A stretch of 64,000 bases of DNA from Phytoseiulus persimilis. Taxonomy: Eukaryota > Arthropoda > Arachnida > Mesostigmata > Phytoseiidae. The stretch spans positions 47,554,001 to 47,618,000 of the forward strand of contig CM075101.1 in NCBI GenBank assembly GCA_037576195.1, given 5' to 3'. The notes under the pieces were generated by a model, which was given only the letters and a program-made list of their open reading frames with translations, searched no databases and had not been told where the DNA came from. Shown here in pieces: positions 46,351 through 58,695 of this stretch (within the stretch, counting starts at the first letter, position 1; the number at the start of each line of letters is the position of its first letter). Made by a program: the position numbers and the translations under genes.

Positions 46351-47732
46351 CTACAGCGAAAAGTCTTCTTCGATAAGAAGGAAATGCTTCGGGCTCGACG
46401 AGAAGAGTCTCTGCTTCAAGATGCACAAAAGAAGCCCCGAAACTAGTATCAGCACGGCGGACGCGAGCACGATCGGAACCACGAAGGAAACAGGCGCCGC
46501 TGCGGTGCGAACGATGAGAGTGTTGGCCAGCCTAGAGTTGTCGAGCACGTCTCCAAATGAGTCCACGTTGTACGGCCAGATTGTGATGTTGTAGCGCATC
46601 AAGGGCGCCAGGTCGACGAATTTTCCTCGATTTGTGGTGAAATTCAGCATGGTGCACGACTTGATGGAGAAATATTCGCAAATCACCGCGCGGTAGCCCG
46701 AGGGAGGACCGTGCAACACCTCCGGGTACTGCGGGTACCATGTGAGGTCGATGCTTCGCGAGGAGACCTTGACCGAGGAGTAGTTCACTGCGCTGAAAGG
46801 AACTGTCGAGGCCATAATGAATAAGCTGACGAGCACCGAACATGTGAGAGTGTTGTAATGGATGAGAATATTGCGACGGCAACCGAAAGGATTGCTTGGT
46901 ACTGGTATATCGAGACCACTGCTTCCCACGCACCTCCGAAGTCCGTTCTGAAAGCGATTGACTCCTGCGTCCCAGCGTCAGAGAGCGTCAGGTTGTAGTC
47001 GGTGTACGGATACAAATTCGAGAAACGCAAGTTTCCGCTGAATGTCTCGTTCGAACAAAGTTTATAAGAATCGTAGTACCCACATAACGTCCCAAGAAAT
47101 ATCTTCTCTTTGGGATCCACGTTGATCAGCACTCCTTGCCCCCCAGATCCCCTTTGGAAGAGAACGGAAACATCGAGCATGACCTGTAAGAATGGAACAA
47201 CATCACCATCATTCGGAGAGCGATTAGGTCCGTCCCTCATTATCCGTTAATAGATTCCTCCTGAACTTCCTATCCCACATTGTTCGAATTCCTCTCTCAT
47301 GGCTCTACACGTCCATCCAGCGATCTTCGGTGCGTTGCAGTTCGTGACCAATTTTCACTTTCAACCAATTCCTAGGATTTCAATCAGTGTGTTTCTTGGA
47401 TCGAGACTTTCGAGAGCCTGCGGAAATTTCGCGGAGAAAAATCGAATGCACGGATCTTGACGATCGCCGAAAGAGGCTCCCTCGCGTGGACATCATCGTG
47501 ATTCCTGCTCCGAATTCACTCAAATGTTGCAACGCGGTCTCTGGATCTCGTCACGTAATACACTCGAGATCCTCTCAAGAGCTGATAACGACAACGGGCG
47601 CTGACAGCACGGCATCATCATTTCCGAGTCATCAGATGAGGATTTCCCTAATAGAATTCGAAGTCGCAATTCATAACTCACAATGTACGGAAGAACTTGC
47701 AGAAGCACTAGCGCAGATCCAAGACGCCACAT
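46351..47732 (-). CDS. short fibronectin-III-like type I membrane protein, copy B
   Basis: Exons 47732-47682, 47183-46934 and 46802-46351 encode 250 aa. Exon 1 holds the signal peptide (MWRLGSALVLLQVLPYI). Residues about 25-100 form a first, weakly conserved module (TDYNLTL). Residues about 105-200 form a fibronectin-III-like module with IDLTWYPQ, GPPSGYRAVIC and YNITIWPYN. The membrane helix is at about 206-228 (SFVVPIVLASAVLILVSGLL), then a short tail of about 20 residues ending IEEDFSL. Intron phases (0 and 1), exon roles and the GPPxGYRxVxC wording match copy A, so the pair arose by duplication with inversion. The first intron is about 500 bp and the first exon is chosen mainly by phase and signal peptide. 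Confidence 0.84.
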
Positions 47733-48736
47733 CTTGACGGTGACCAACGTATGAATCCAGATAGAGCTTTACAGAGATTAGAATCGTCGATGATATCCTA
47801 TTCCCTCGCCATTGAATGGTCGCGGGCGCTTTCGGTCTTGGGGCTGTTGTGAAAACTTCCAAGATGAATTCATCCGCTGGCTTCCTTCTGTCGTGGCGGC
47901 GTCGTGTCACACAGTCCGCATAGCGAAAGAATGGAGTCCTGATTTCTCGGCGTCGTTCCGAGTTAGATAGTTCGCTCACTCCCGAATACGCTCGCTGCTC
48001 CGTAGAAAGAGGAACGTAACCGAATCAGAAGCATACCCAGCAATCTAATATAACTGAGTGACATCACTCGCGATCAGTCTGAAACGCCGCTCGCAGTCCA
48101 AGCTGAACGCCCTCGAGAACTCTGTTTCCATGCTGAGCCGAGTCGAGGTTTAGTCACAACTCGCGTACCCGAGTTTCTGATGAACGATGAGCGCCGGCTC
48201 AAGCTCCACCTCTCGGGACTGAATAAACGGCGGTTCACATCATAGCACGCAGCGCTGCATGGAAAAGCCCATAAATGGAGGCACTCGAGTAGGGCTTCAA
48301 TATGTTAAGTTGAGCTCCGAATGGGGAAAAAGACCGATTCTACGTGGTGGGGAACCGGCATTGAGCTCCAGGAAACGCTTTCAGATCTCATGAGTCATCA
48401 TCGTGTGCCGTTCGAGGGTTCTAATCTTCAACCGAGTCGACAGATCTTGTAATAGGCCTGGTCGGAGTTCGACATGTCTTTCTGTGGACTGTGTGAGATT
48501 AAATACTCCCTGAAGTTGACGAAGTTGTGCATAATATGAACTGAACTGACAGTGAGCTGTTGCCGCAAGGACCCTTGAGATCAGGCAATCGACGCGAGCA
48601 ATCCAGGTTCTTAGCACAGCCCGTGAGCCATAGATAAGCTTCGTCCGATCTACGAAGAGAACTGGTAAGCAGACCCGATCAACTACAGACATCAGAGGAG
48701 TCCGGATTCACTGTTGAGATACGTTCAATCTTAAGG
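47733..48736. other. no supported gene
   Basis: Gap between copy B of the fibronectin-like genes and the COX7A 3' end. Only chance-like frames were seen. It should include the promoter of copy B at its left end; no TATA box was found. Confidence 0.4.
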
Positions 48737-48742
48737 TTTATT
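48737..48742 (-). terminator. poly(A) signal of COX7A
   Basis: AATAAA on the minus strand, about 50 nt after the COX7A stop codon. Confidence 0.65.
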
Positions 48743-48790
48743 CTCTACGTCGCCTTCTCATCCTCTCGACAGAAATTAACAATCAACTCA

Positions 48791-49150
48791 TTAGCCATAG
48801 CGCCTGAAAGCCAACTTGTACAGACAGTTCAGCGAAAATAAGGTGAAACCGGCGCAGCTCAAGTACGCGATCCTGTAGAGGGTCAGATCCAACTTCCCAT
48901 TCTTCAGATGAACTGGAAGGCCGTCAGCGGACTGGTATAGCTTCTGCAACTCCCTGATCCGCTCGAGGCGAACGTAGCTCCTGAAAAGAAGTGAGTCGAG
49001 GTTGAGACTTGGATCGCATTTAGGGGTGACCGTGTTGTCGCTGGCGTTCTTTCAGGGCGCTGAGAGGTTTCGCACGCGTCTCACTCACCTGGTACCCTGC
49101 TTGGGGATCGCAGCCGCACCCACGCGGAGAAGTTGTCGACCAGCGTTCAT
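48791..49150 (-). CDS. COX7A: cytochrome c oxidase subunit 7A
   Basis: Two exons, 49150-49089 and 48980-48791, join in phase to 83 aa. Residues 1-25 are rich in Arg and Ala without acids, as in a mitochondrial targeting peptide. The mature part has the family signature KLYQSADGLPVHLKNG followed by LYRIAYL, then a single membrane helix (SCAGFTLFSLNCLYKLAF) and a short basic end. Mammalian COX7A reads KLFQ...IP.YLKGG...LLYR at the same places. It is a nuclear-encoded single-span subunit of complex IV in the inner mitochondrial membrane, important for dimer and supercomplex contacts. The intron is 108 bp with a TTTTCAG acceptor. AATAAA follows about 50 nt downstream. Too short to appear as a long open frame, it was found from its splice sites. 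Confidence 0.92.
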
Positions 49151-52100
49151 ACCTTCGCTCGATTCAGTTCTTATTCTCTCAAGACCTTGCAAAGTTCACA
49201 ACAGAGCAGTGTGAAAACAGGCCTCCGCTCCCGATACCGCGTCCAGTGCAGCGCGGTTGAATTTGAAAAACATATAGGCGTCGCTGAGTTTCGTTTGCGA
49301 GAGAGCCCTCAGCCAGCGTCTAACTGATCAATTGTTAGTTTGACTCGCGGTTTGCTGTGAGCACCGGAGCGTACCCCGAGAATGAGGCACTTTCCCAGAT
49401 GATTCGAATCATCGAGCGAAGGAATTCCCGTACCCATGTTTGAGATGACCTCTATCGGAGAGACCTACATTGATGCGCTCAATTCACTCCTTCGATTTCG
49501 ATCAGCCCCTAAAACACAGGATTCCAAGGTTCACAGCCTCTCGAAAAATATCCTAACGAGTAGATTGAATGCAATCCATGTACTTTCGCTTCCTTTGACT
49601 TTCCGTGATCGACGGACCGTTTTGATACGACCTGCGGCTCTGATCCGAAAACCTCGCGGAAGGGAGCCGTGCACTTTGTCGACTCTCCTACCGAGCATCC
49701 AACTAGACTATGGTGTCGCGCCCACAACGCCGCCTACTTTGTTTGTGTCCGGAATCCCGAAAACCCGGACTACCGAAAGCTCTAAATACCGAAAACCCGA
49801 AATGTTGAGAGATGTCTCCCCTCGTCGAAGAGCAGCGGAGACTTCTAGGTCGAGGGCCGAGCCTGCCCACGATAGAATATATTTTTCTCTTGATTGTTCC
49901 GTGCTTCCTCGACAGGATGACCCTGTCTCATTCCTCGCAGAAAGCGGTTCCAGAGCTTTATTTCAGTCAACGGGTTGTGAGAGTTTGACGAACATCCTTC
50001 CATATTGCTAGCTGGGAACTGGACTAACAACCTAGTGTCTATGCTCCAGGACAACCAAACCTCCGTCAGATGGTCGCCCATCCTTGAAACCTCGATGCTC
50101 CCTCACGTTGGACGTCAACCTTGGCAAAACCCATGGCAAGGCATCTTTGGTTCGCTATTCAAATGGTCCACTCTCGGCTACGGTTGAGTTGGGCACACCC
50201 TATGACCATATTTTCGAGCCGCAAACAGAGGACAACGTGCAGTACTCATTCCGGTTCTTCTGGAATGATCTGGAGGAAAACTGGGTTCGAAAAACTAACA
50301 GCTCCGGGATCTGAATCGTTCCGGAATCTATCGGTGCCAGTGAGCGCCATCGAATCCACATCCATGGCTGAAATCCGAGCTCGGCAGAGAAGCCTCGGTT
50401 GGTGTACTATGAGGCGGAACGGATTTTCGGGATTCCGGTTGCACACCGCGTACGTTCCGCTTCATCGAGAGCGGAGCTGAAATTGCAGCAGATTCTCCAC
50501 GAATGTCGCCCCTCAGATTGTCGAGGAGAGCTAACGGGAAGAAGTCTTGCAGATAGTCTCAGAACCCCAGAGAAAAAACTGTGAAGCAGCTACCGTGAGT
50601 CGCGAGACTCTAGAAGTGTTATGGATCTCTTTAGACTCCATACGATGTTGCAAAGACTCGCGTTGCAGCCTGAAGGATCATGGGATCGAGCCAGACTTCC
50701 TTCAAAAAGTTGAACACTGAAACACTGATGTGAAACAAGCCACTCACATTCATGAACGCACGAGAACTACGAATAACTACCTCTCGGAATCTGTACCTCT
50801 GGAAATTCGACATTGAAATGCGCCCACCGCAGACCTAAGACGGAGGCTGAAAACCGAGACTGATGACAATATTTGCAAGGGGGCTGCTTCTTGGTCATTA
50901 TTAGGGCTGCAAAGTCGCGATCAAAGAACGCCAATCGCGCGGTGACGGATCCGGAAATCGCGGGAACTGAGTTAATCGCTCGACAATCGTGAAGGGTGAT
51001 GAGATCGCGTGCATCCCGCGGCAAATTTATCAAAAATAAGAACCTGATGTGACGATACAGCAACATACCTCTTTCTTCATTTGAACAAACATGAGCACCT
51101 TGCAATACTAGAGTGGAATGACAGCGGTAGAGGACAAAACTCGCGGTTCCCGCAATCCTCTTTCAGCCCTAGTCATTGTTCATTTTACACCTCCCATTGA
51201 GCCATACGAGAAGATGGATAAAATGATCGGGTCTATGGGCCACATGTATCGTTCATCGAGATATTCTTCCATTCCATGGAAATCCATGGATCAAGGCAAA
51301 GTGATAAACGAAGAATGTCTGAACTTCAAATATCCAGGGATAACAATCGAGCAGTTCGAGAACTTGTCAAGCAGTCTCTCCAGACGTCTTGCAGAAAACC
51401 TCTATCTATATGAAGAGTCTCGAATCTCATCGACTATTTTATTTCCTCCGTAGAGCTCGATGTTAAGTGAGCGTTCTGTGACTTCAACAAGCGCGGCATT
51501 TGTAGATCAAGTCTGTTCAAATATCAACTCTCTTCAGGTTCCTCTGTAAGCGGATGCGTATGGTTGAGGAGCCACCCGACGCGTCCAAGCACCCAAAGCA
51601 TTGCGACACCCATCACGCATTTCGCCACCAATATTCCTTCCTGGAAGGTATCCGAATATTAGTTCATTCCGACTCATCATTGCTCAACACCCAAATTCGT
51701 CCACGTCAAGTGATAGGGCTCGCTGCGCAGCGGATACCGGTCACTGAGCGCAATACGAGCACGGACCTCGAAGTATCAGCTTCGTACTGCGCGTGAGTTC
51801 TCGCAGACCACTTACCTTGTTCGCATTTTGAATGGTCGAGCCGAAAACTTCGTGCGGAGTTTGTCCTTGGCTACTGGCATTTCTTCTGCGGAAAAGAGGA
51901 CAATACATCTTCCATCAAGAAAGTCACTTAAATCTCGAGCTTTCGCTCCTATACTGCTTCTCGGTGAAGTTGCGATCACTGGACTTGAGTTAGTGACGAA
52001 ACAGAGCGAAGACTTCGTGGGTTGAAGGATGTTATGCACCGAAACTCGTCCTGCTAACCATCGAACCGCTCACCTCGGAGGCACTCTGCGCAACACGCTC

Positions 52101-52204
52101 CGACTCAGCTGGAAAAGCTGGCGCCCTGAGTTCATGTTTGTTGTTCACCTCAGGAGATTCCCTCAAAGACCTTGCCAGCCGTCGTCAAAGAGCCCTGATA
52201 AACG
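49151..52204. other. no supported gene; possible decayed coding sequence near 50.1-50.6 kb
   Basis: Around 50084-50580 the plus strand shows protein-like stretches in different frames (CSLTLDVNLGKTHGKASLV, later LVYYEAERIFGIPVAHRV). They do not join cleanly and could be a pseudogene remnant. Repeated CCGAAAACCCG-like words occur at 49755-49800. Other frames, including 51118-51453, have no recognisable content. Confidence 0.3.
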
Positions 52205-52837
52205 TCAACCCTGAGGAGCTGCCGCTACCGCCCGCAGGCACGCGCCGCGCGGACTCAAGCTCATGGTTCCGTCTCGACCCTCAGTAAGCTGCTGGGGCGC
52301 TGGTCTGACGGATCCTTTCCCAGTGGGATTTTGGCGTGACGAACTCAGATTCGCTCCAGCCTTAGATTTCTCACCGGAAAGTTGAGACTCCGGGCTGGGG
52401 AAAAGATTTACCTCACGAAGTTTTTCGCGAGGCGAATGAGCGGGTTCTTCCCGCAATGGGCGGAGTAGACCAGCTGATTTATGGGACTTCGACCACGATG
52501 AACTAACTTTTCGAAATATCCTGTCTCGATGAGAGAGAAGTTTTCCAATAGATGTGGCCTCTGACGACTCCTGTTCCACCACTCGGCTAGGTAGTTCATC
52601 GATGATCATATCTTTATCTAGATTCCTGGATATCCCTTCATAATTGGGGAGAACGCCACTCCACTTGGAGCTCTGAGTTCGGAGCCCATAGATTCCGAAC
52701 TTGATTGAGCAGTAAACATTGTACGAACGTATTTCCTTGAAGTTCGGAACAGAGACATACACCATCCTGGACCAGTTTGGCGAATGGCAAAATGGAAACT
52801 TGCCTTGAGAAAGCAGTCCTAATACGTGAGAAGTGTC
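52205..52837 (-). CDS. candidate two-exon 3' part of an unknown gene
   Basis: Exon 52837-52412 follows a strong pyrimidine-rich acceptor (TTTTTGTTTGTGCCAG) and ends at GAG|GTAAAT. Exon 52291-52205 follows GCGCCCCAG and ends in TAG or TGA; the two join in phase 0 to about 170 residues. The text is protein-like (VYVSVPNFKEIRSYNVYCSI, then a Ser/Lys-rich tail) but no domain was identified, and no 5' exon was found. A methionine-led frame through the acceptor also exists, so the model is uncertain. Confidence 0.3.
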   Translation of the reverse strand, partial: DTSHVLGLLSQGKFPFCHSPNWSRMVYVSVPNFKEIRSYNVYCSIKFGIYGLRTQSSKWSGVLPNYEGISRNLDKDMIIDELPSRVVEQESSEATSIGKLLSHRDRIFRKVSSSWSKSHKSAGLLRPLREEPAHSPREKLREVNLFPSPESQLSGEKSKAGANLSSSRQNPTGKGSVRPAPQQLTEGRDGTMSLSPRGACLRAVAAAPQG

Positions 52838-55800
52838 CTGGCACAAACAAAAACCAACAGTACCGAACATCATCACTCGAAAGGATCACGATGGGGACTG
52901 TTTCCCCGATGATGGTTACTGATGAGGATCGCTCACTTTGGACTTCGATAACTTGCCGACTGGACCAAATAAACAACGTATTCTGGGACAGAACTTTGGT
53001 GCTCATAGCGATATGGCTGCTGGATCGCGCGCGCAAAAATCTTTGTACTGATGATTCCTGGAGGTCTGATCGATTCGCCTGGCGGTCGAAAATATGTTGG
53101 GCTGACAGTATGTACCAGTGTTATCGACAATAGATGACTCAAGGTCTAGCGGTTGGCCTTTGCTGGGCCTCGGCACAACTAGCGGAGTTTGTTAAATTAC
53201 GTGTACGTTTTGTGAATGCTCTCTGATTCCATCGCGATTCCTCTGCCCGATGGACCTCTCTGAGGGCTTGAGACTCATCTACGCCCTCTGCGAGTCACTT
53301 CGATTCAGAAGGATCCGATACCAAATCCGCTGGAGCAGGGCTCGTAAACTGTGTGCCAAAATGTTCCGAAGGATGGCAACGGGTGTCGAATGAGGCTAAA
53401 CGATGCCTTCCATCGTTTGCATCATACTTTGGAGATGATTCCGCCCCGATCTGATCATACACTTCGACGCCGTTCGGCACCTCCTTCCTCGGCGGGTTAC
53501 GGTTGCGGCACCCCTCGGAAATGTCGGAATTGTTTGACGACCTTCGCGCTCGAGAGAGAGCCCGCCACCGTTAGGGCCCATTGAAGAATCGGCACGCGAT
53601 GTATGATTTGGCGAATGCCGTCGTCGGATTCTGAAGTGACATCGCGATGGGAGAATTTCGTCACTCATTCGTCCTCATCGGTATCCCATCAAATCTGGTG
53701 CTGGAGGAGGGATGTTTCGAGGAGGTCGATTCACGATCACAAAGAGACTCGCAAGGAATTGAGTAATCAGTTCGGTCCCTATTCGGGTGCTCAATCGCTG
53801 AGCTTCGAAACAGAACATGAATCAATTTACCCCGGGCAGGTTGTCGATGATGCACGACCAGCGAGATCAACAATTGAACGAAGCAGTCCCTGCAGTTGAG
53901 CGAGTTGAGTCAGTGACTCCTGTGGCCGCCCGATTCCTTTTGTTTCCTCAGCAGAAGTTACATATCCAGGCTCAAATTCGTTCTCCAGAACTCAAGACCG
54001 AGCCTCTTGAGTGCTCTATGGGATATTTGGGGAATAAGTGATCGTGGAGCGCATTGAAGTAGATGCCTGAACTTTATTCTCGACATCCGACACCGACGAA
54101 ATAGGATCGAGAGGTGAAGCAAGTTCTCTTTCTACCCGACCTCTCCTTCGGGAAACTTCGCAGAGTTCATGGCGGTCAGATCTCGACTCTTTGCTCTGGA
54201 AAACGATCACGGAGAGAAGTCGTGAGGCATTTCCCGGAATTTACCAAAAATTTCCGACATGATGCTCTCATCCACGCGTGTCGAAGAAGTTTCTGAGAGG
54301 AGTTACCATGGTAACATTCAGTCGAGTTTGAGGCCGGAATTACTACCAGATACGGTTCGAAGAGAGAGAGACAATATCTACTTCCTTGAAATGGAATCCT
54401 CCCATCCAGGCGCTCATGTAAACACGGCTTTTGTAACGAAAAATGATTTTTGTGCGCTTCCAAGGTTGCCTCCTGCAGTTCAGGTCGAGTGACAGAGAGT
54501 GGACTGACGGGACAGACGTCGCACCGCGGGTTAACGACGATTCCCGTAAATTCTCAGGGGAACCACAATATCAGGGATAACTGAAGGCTCGAATCAGTCA
54601 CGTGAGTGGACAATGAGGTTCTCGAAACCGGTCGCCCGAGCTGGGCTCTATTGAAATCTTGCATCTCATTCCATCAAAGTCTCTAGACTGTAATGTGATC
54701 GAAATTCGTTATAAGCACACGGGTTCTCCTTCACTCTCCATCCTCCAAGACGAGTCCATAGAAGGCCGAGGGATTCGACTGCGAACAGGCGGATGAGGAA
54801 TTCTTCCGACCTGAAACGCATGGAAATCGGATAACTGGGAAAACTCGAAGATTTCTCTGAATTTGATATGTCATGGCGTTGGAGATGCATCCCGGAGAAC
54901 AATGCTTCGCAGCCGCATCGGCAAAGACGAGAGAGGTTGAGAGGGCACCTTGCATCTACATGAACCGCCGCATTAGACAGATCTCAAAGAATGGAAACGG
55001 TGGATATATCGGTTGAGTGGATCGAAAAGTCCAACATTATGAAGTCGGATGGGGAAACAATTGATACAGTCATGGGCCGTTGATACAAGTCCTCGAACAC
55101 TGCATGTGGAAAAATTTTATTCAATAACAGTCAGAAAGCGATCTATGCGGCTTCTCAGACCCAGACCTTGATTGGTGTCCAGCCGGTCGGTAGAACTCAA
55201 CTGACAGGCAAATAAATAAATTAGCCCGCGTTTTTCAAAGTCTCCTCTCGGACGCCCAGAAAATTTGGGAGGAACATTGGCTCCGGTTCTCCACGCTCAA
55301 CATTTCGAAACAGCTGTCTCAAGCTCCGAGTGTCCTGCAAAGCACCAGTTAGGAGGTGAAATCGGCTCAGGAACTACTTTCCGGGAATCTAGTTCGCGTC
55401 GAGCTGTTTCGAACATCGACCCTCTCCCCGAGCGCGCGGCTGCGTCACCGCTCGTAGCGTAGTTTCGAGCCTGGCGCACGTTGGCATCTACCGATCGATC
55501 GTTGGTTGCTTGTGGTACGCTATTGTGGACATCGACGAGAGGCTGTGGAGTAAACTACGGATTTCAGCCGAACTTGAAGCTTTTTCTGTCCAGTTATCGC
55601 GAAACGAATCTTGAGTGAGGTAAACGTGCATCGAACCGCTTCGCCGCGAACGCTCATCAGCGGGATATCCAGCTGACCGAGGTGAGTATCGTCGAGTTTC
55701 TGAGGCGTCTCTGAGAATGTCGAGACGCTCGCCCTCAGACAGACCTTTCGTCGGCCGCAAACCCATACTGCGCTCGTCAGGACCTCTAAGATCGGCCGAT

Positions 55801-57762
55801 TTGTCTGTGCGGGCCCTCAGCGGATTTCAGACGAGTCCTCGTGCTGTTTCTGGGGGCCCAGACTTCGGTTTTGCCGAAACGACTGCTGAATGTGAGAATC
55901 ATTCCCTCTGTTCGTTGGCTACGGCTTGCGAATGAAGGCCCCTCTCTCCCACGAGCAGCTGCCGGACTCTGCGCACATTCACGAACCGATGTTTCTTCGA
56001 GAGATTTCCACATTGCCGTCCGAGGCTGGAACGACCTCACATTGGATCTCGCGTTGAATCCCCCTCCTCACAGGAGGAGCAGCCTCGCTCGCTAGCTCGG
56101 AATTACGTTTGACGAATTGAGATTTTCTTTTTTATAGCAGAGCGAACAACAACAAAACACTAGTTGTCGCTTCTCGCTGAGGTTTATGAGCCATGTTGTA
56201 GGGGATTCTTCAACGCACCTCTCGGAGTCTTCCCCGGGCTCCTATCCGATTTCGGCATTGGGAATTCGAATGATTCCCGCAGTTCTTCACCGAAAACCCC
56301 CTACCCATGCCTGTGAATCTCATCCGGCTTGATTGACACGAGTCCTAAGAATAAGGTCTCACGTATCCGTCAAAGCCGAATCCTGTGGTTCCACGTTAAT
56401 GGATGGTTGAGAAGACCGTGAATTCCACTCCGCGACCAGCGCCCCGACATATAGCCGTCAACTGTTCTCTCTTAGACGATGAGCCGTCGTTGTGGAATCC
56501 GTCCTTTTTTTCTTGACCTTTCGATGAACTTGATAATTCTGAAACTCGTTTTTTCCGAAGCTCAAATTCGAATTTCTGTTCCGTTGGCGCTGAATCGCGA
56601 TATCGTCGCCTGTCGCCGCGACAGCGTAGGAACCGCAGTTCAGGGATGTTTGGGTTGAGCGAGGACAACACTTAGCGCAGTCTTTTGTCAATGTTATTTG
56701 TCATATACCTACCGCTCATTCTGATTTTGGATACACCGATGCAAATTCTGGAAGGTCCCTGCTTGTCTGCTTGGCGGCGTGCTTCTTTGCTGGCCCACCA
56801 GCCGATCCAGTGGCATTCCGTTTCTACAACGCGGAGTCCTGGTCGATTTATTCCGCCGTCAGGTGAAACTCACTAACGACAGCTCTTTCCAATTAAGTTT
56901 GGTCTGCATCGTGAACCACATCCATCAAGTTTGTGGATATTCTGTTCTGCCATGAACAGCTTTTCCCCATGTTCACATGCAGCCTTCTTCAGCCATGCCC
57001 GGAATTTATTGTCTGGTGATCCCAGACCCCATGAGATGGATTGTCTGTTCGAATCGGGGGCAGCCGCTCCCCTCTTTGGAGGAAGCGTGTGCCATGACTT
57101 TCCAGCTGTGGAGATCATCTGGTCTCTGGATCTCGAGCTCAATGTTTCCCAACGCCAGACAGAAGGAGACCCCCTCTCGAAATGTTCGTACAATCATCGG
57201 GAGCGATGATTGTGTCTTCCTCAAGGCGGGACGGTCGCGATGAGCCTTCCAGGGTCGCCGCCCGGCGACGAGCGAGTTCTCTCTGAAATATTTATAAATT
57301 GCATCGTTCACGCAGAATATTTAGTCCAAGAGCCTGAACGAAAATCGTAGCCATCCGACTGAGTGAGCGAACGGTCGCTCTCCATCGGCTCGGTGTTCGA
57401 GGTGCGCAAGTCCCGTGCACGTGTACACTATTACATACATCGGTCAAGAAATGAGGCTGGCCGACAACCCATAGCTCCGAATGTCGTTCTCCCGAGGCGG
57501 TCTACCCGCTCTGATTCGTTCCCGTTGCGGACGTGGTCGAAGGTCTGAGAGCAGCGCACGTCATGGCATCATGGCTGTTGCTTGGCTCGCTGACTCGAAA
57601 ACCAGTTAGTCCACCAATCAGCTCTCCCAGCCTTCGGTCTCGAAGAACAGTCCTGAGAAACGGTTCTGCTAGCGCCGGTTGCCGCAGAACAGGGCTAGTT
57701 TCGGCACGGTCGACTTGACCATGATTGTGCTCATGAATGCTGTATATGTGTCAGTGGAACAG
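52838..57762. other. no supported gene; unrecognised frames
   Basis: Many short frames on both strands. On the minus strand at 57311-57006 and 57193-56873 two protein-like frames overlap (FREGVSFCLALGNIELEIQR and FRAWLKKAACEHGEKLFMAE). They could be one sequence broken by a frameshift, but no family was recognised. Confidence 0.3.
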
Positions 57763-57974
57763 TCTCAATATTGAACACGTACGCCAGTGTACCGGGACAA
57801 CTGGGCGAATGCCGCAAACTCGCGAAGAAACATTGCGAACGCCGCGTCCAAGCCGAGGCGCTGGAGGCTCGCAATGCGTTTGAGCGGTGCTTCCAAATCT
57901 ATCGCTGCAGAGTGGTGAATTCGAAACCAGTTTCTCAAGGTCTGCGTCCATACGGCATGCTGAGGAAACTCTAA
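57763..57974 (+). CDS. candidate Cys-containing exon
   Basis: After GGAACAG the plus frame reads NTYASVPGQLGECRKLAKKH, then RNAFERCFQIYRCR, with cysteines spaced 7, 17 and 5 residues apart, and stops at 57974. It has no ATG and would be an internal or last exon. The minus strand also has a long frame here (57765-58067) without an ATG start, so the strand is not certain. No family is recognised. Confidence 0.22.
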
Positions 57975-58340
57975 TCGAATCGCAAGAGGGAGCTTCCGAG
58001 CATTCTGCTCCCAATCATCTCGGAGCTCCCGGGAACCTTCCCCGGTTTCCCCGACAGCGGGTCTCAATTACCTTGGAGTTCCCGCGAGAGTGAAATAGCC
58101 TTGAAGCTCCTCTAATGCGGCCAGTTCCCCAAAGCATCCAGGGTATGCCCTAAAATTTCTCGAGCATTCCCGATGTGCCGGGAGCTCTCCAAAAGTTTCC
58201 TTTGCCCCCCCCCCGACCTGTTCCTTTGAACGCACCCGCATTGTTCTCGGGAGTTTCAAACTTCTTTCTTGTTCGGAAAAAAAGCGATTTGGGGTGAGTT
58301 TTCACGTCTGAGTTTGGGCGTTCCGGGCAAGTTTGTCGAT
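57975..58340. other. no supported gene
   Basis: Contains a 10-C run at 58205-58214. No exon was recognised. Confidence 0.4.
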
Positions 58341-58695
58341 TTATCCACAGGTGTAGTGCTCGAACCATGATTGCCAGATAAAAAGTCCCATCGACCGGAA
58401 TAAGCTGGTCAGGTAATTTGTGACACCCCGAACGCCATGGAGGGACCCTCCACGGTCAACATCCGCCAAAAATATGATTCCGTCTTCTTCCGCGGGAGCG
58501 AATCCATCCTGGGAGATGGTCGGTTTTTTCGGCTTGACCGCTTGAATATTGCAAGTGGAGACGATTAAAAATTTCGGCCGGTCGTGACGATCCGAAAGGC
58601 ATTCGCTTCCAGCCGGGCAGCCGATGTTCCTCAAACACGGTGAGATGTCACCTCCTGTGGCCACCGTCCAGCTTGACGCGGTCGAGCGGCAGTCG
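58341..58695 (-). CDS. candidate last exon, Cys-containing protein
   Basis: A pyrimidine-rich acceptor ending ATTTGCAG (58703-58696) precedes a frame of 117 residues that ends HYTCG and TAA. It contains CLRNIGCPAGSEC and LIVSTCNIQ, cysteine spacing suggestive of an extracellular protein. No ATG lies in frame and no upstream exon with matching phase was found. No family is recognised. Confidence 0.3.
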
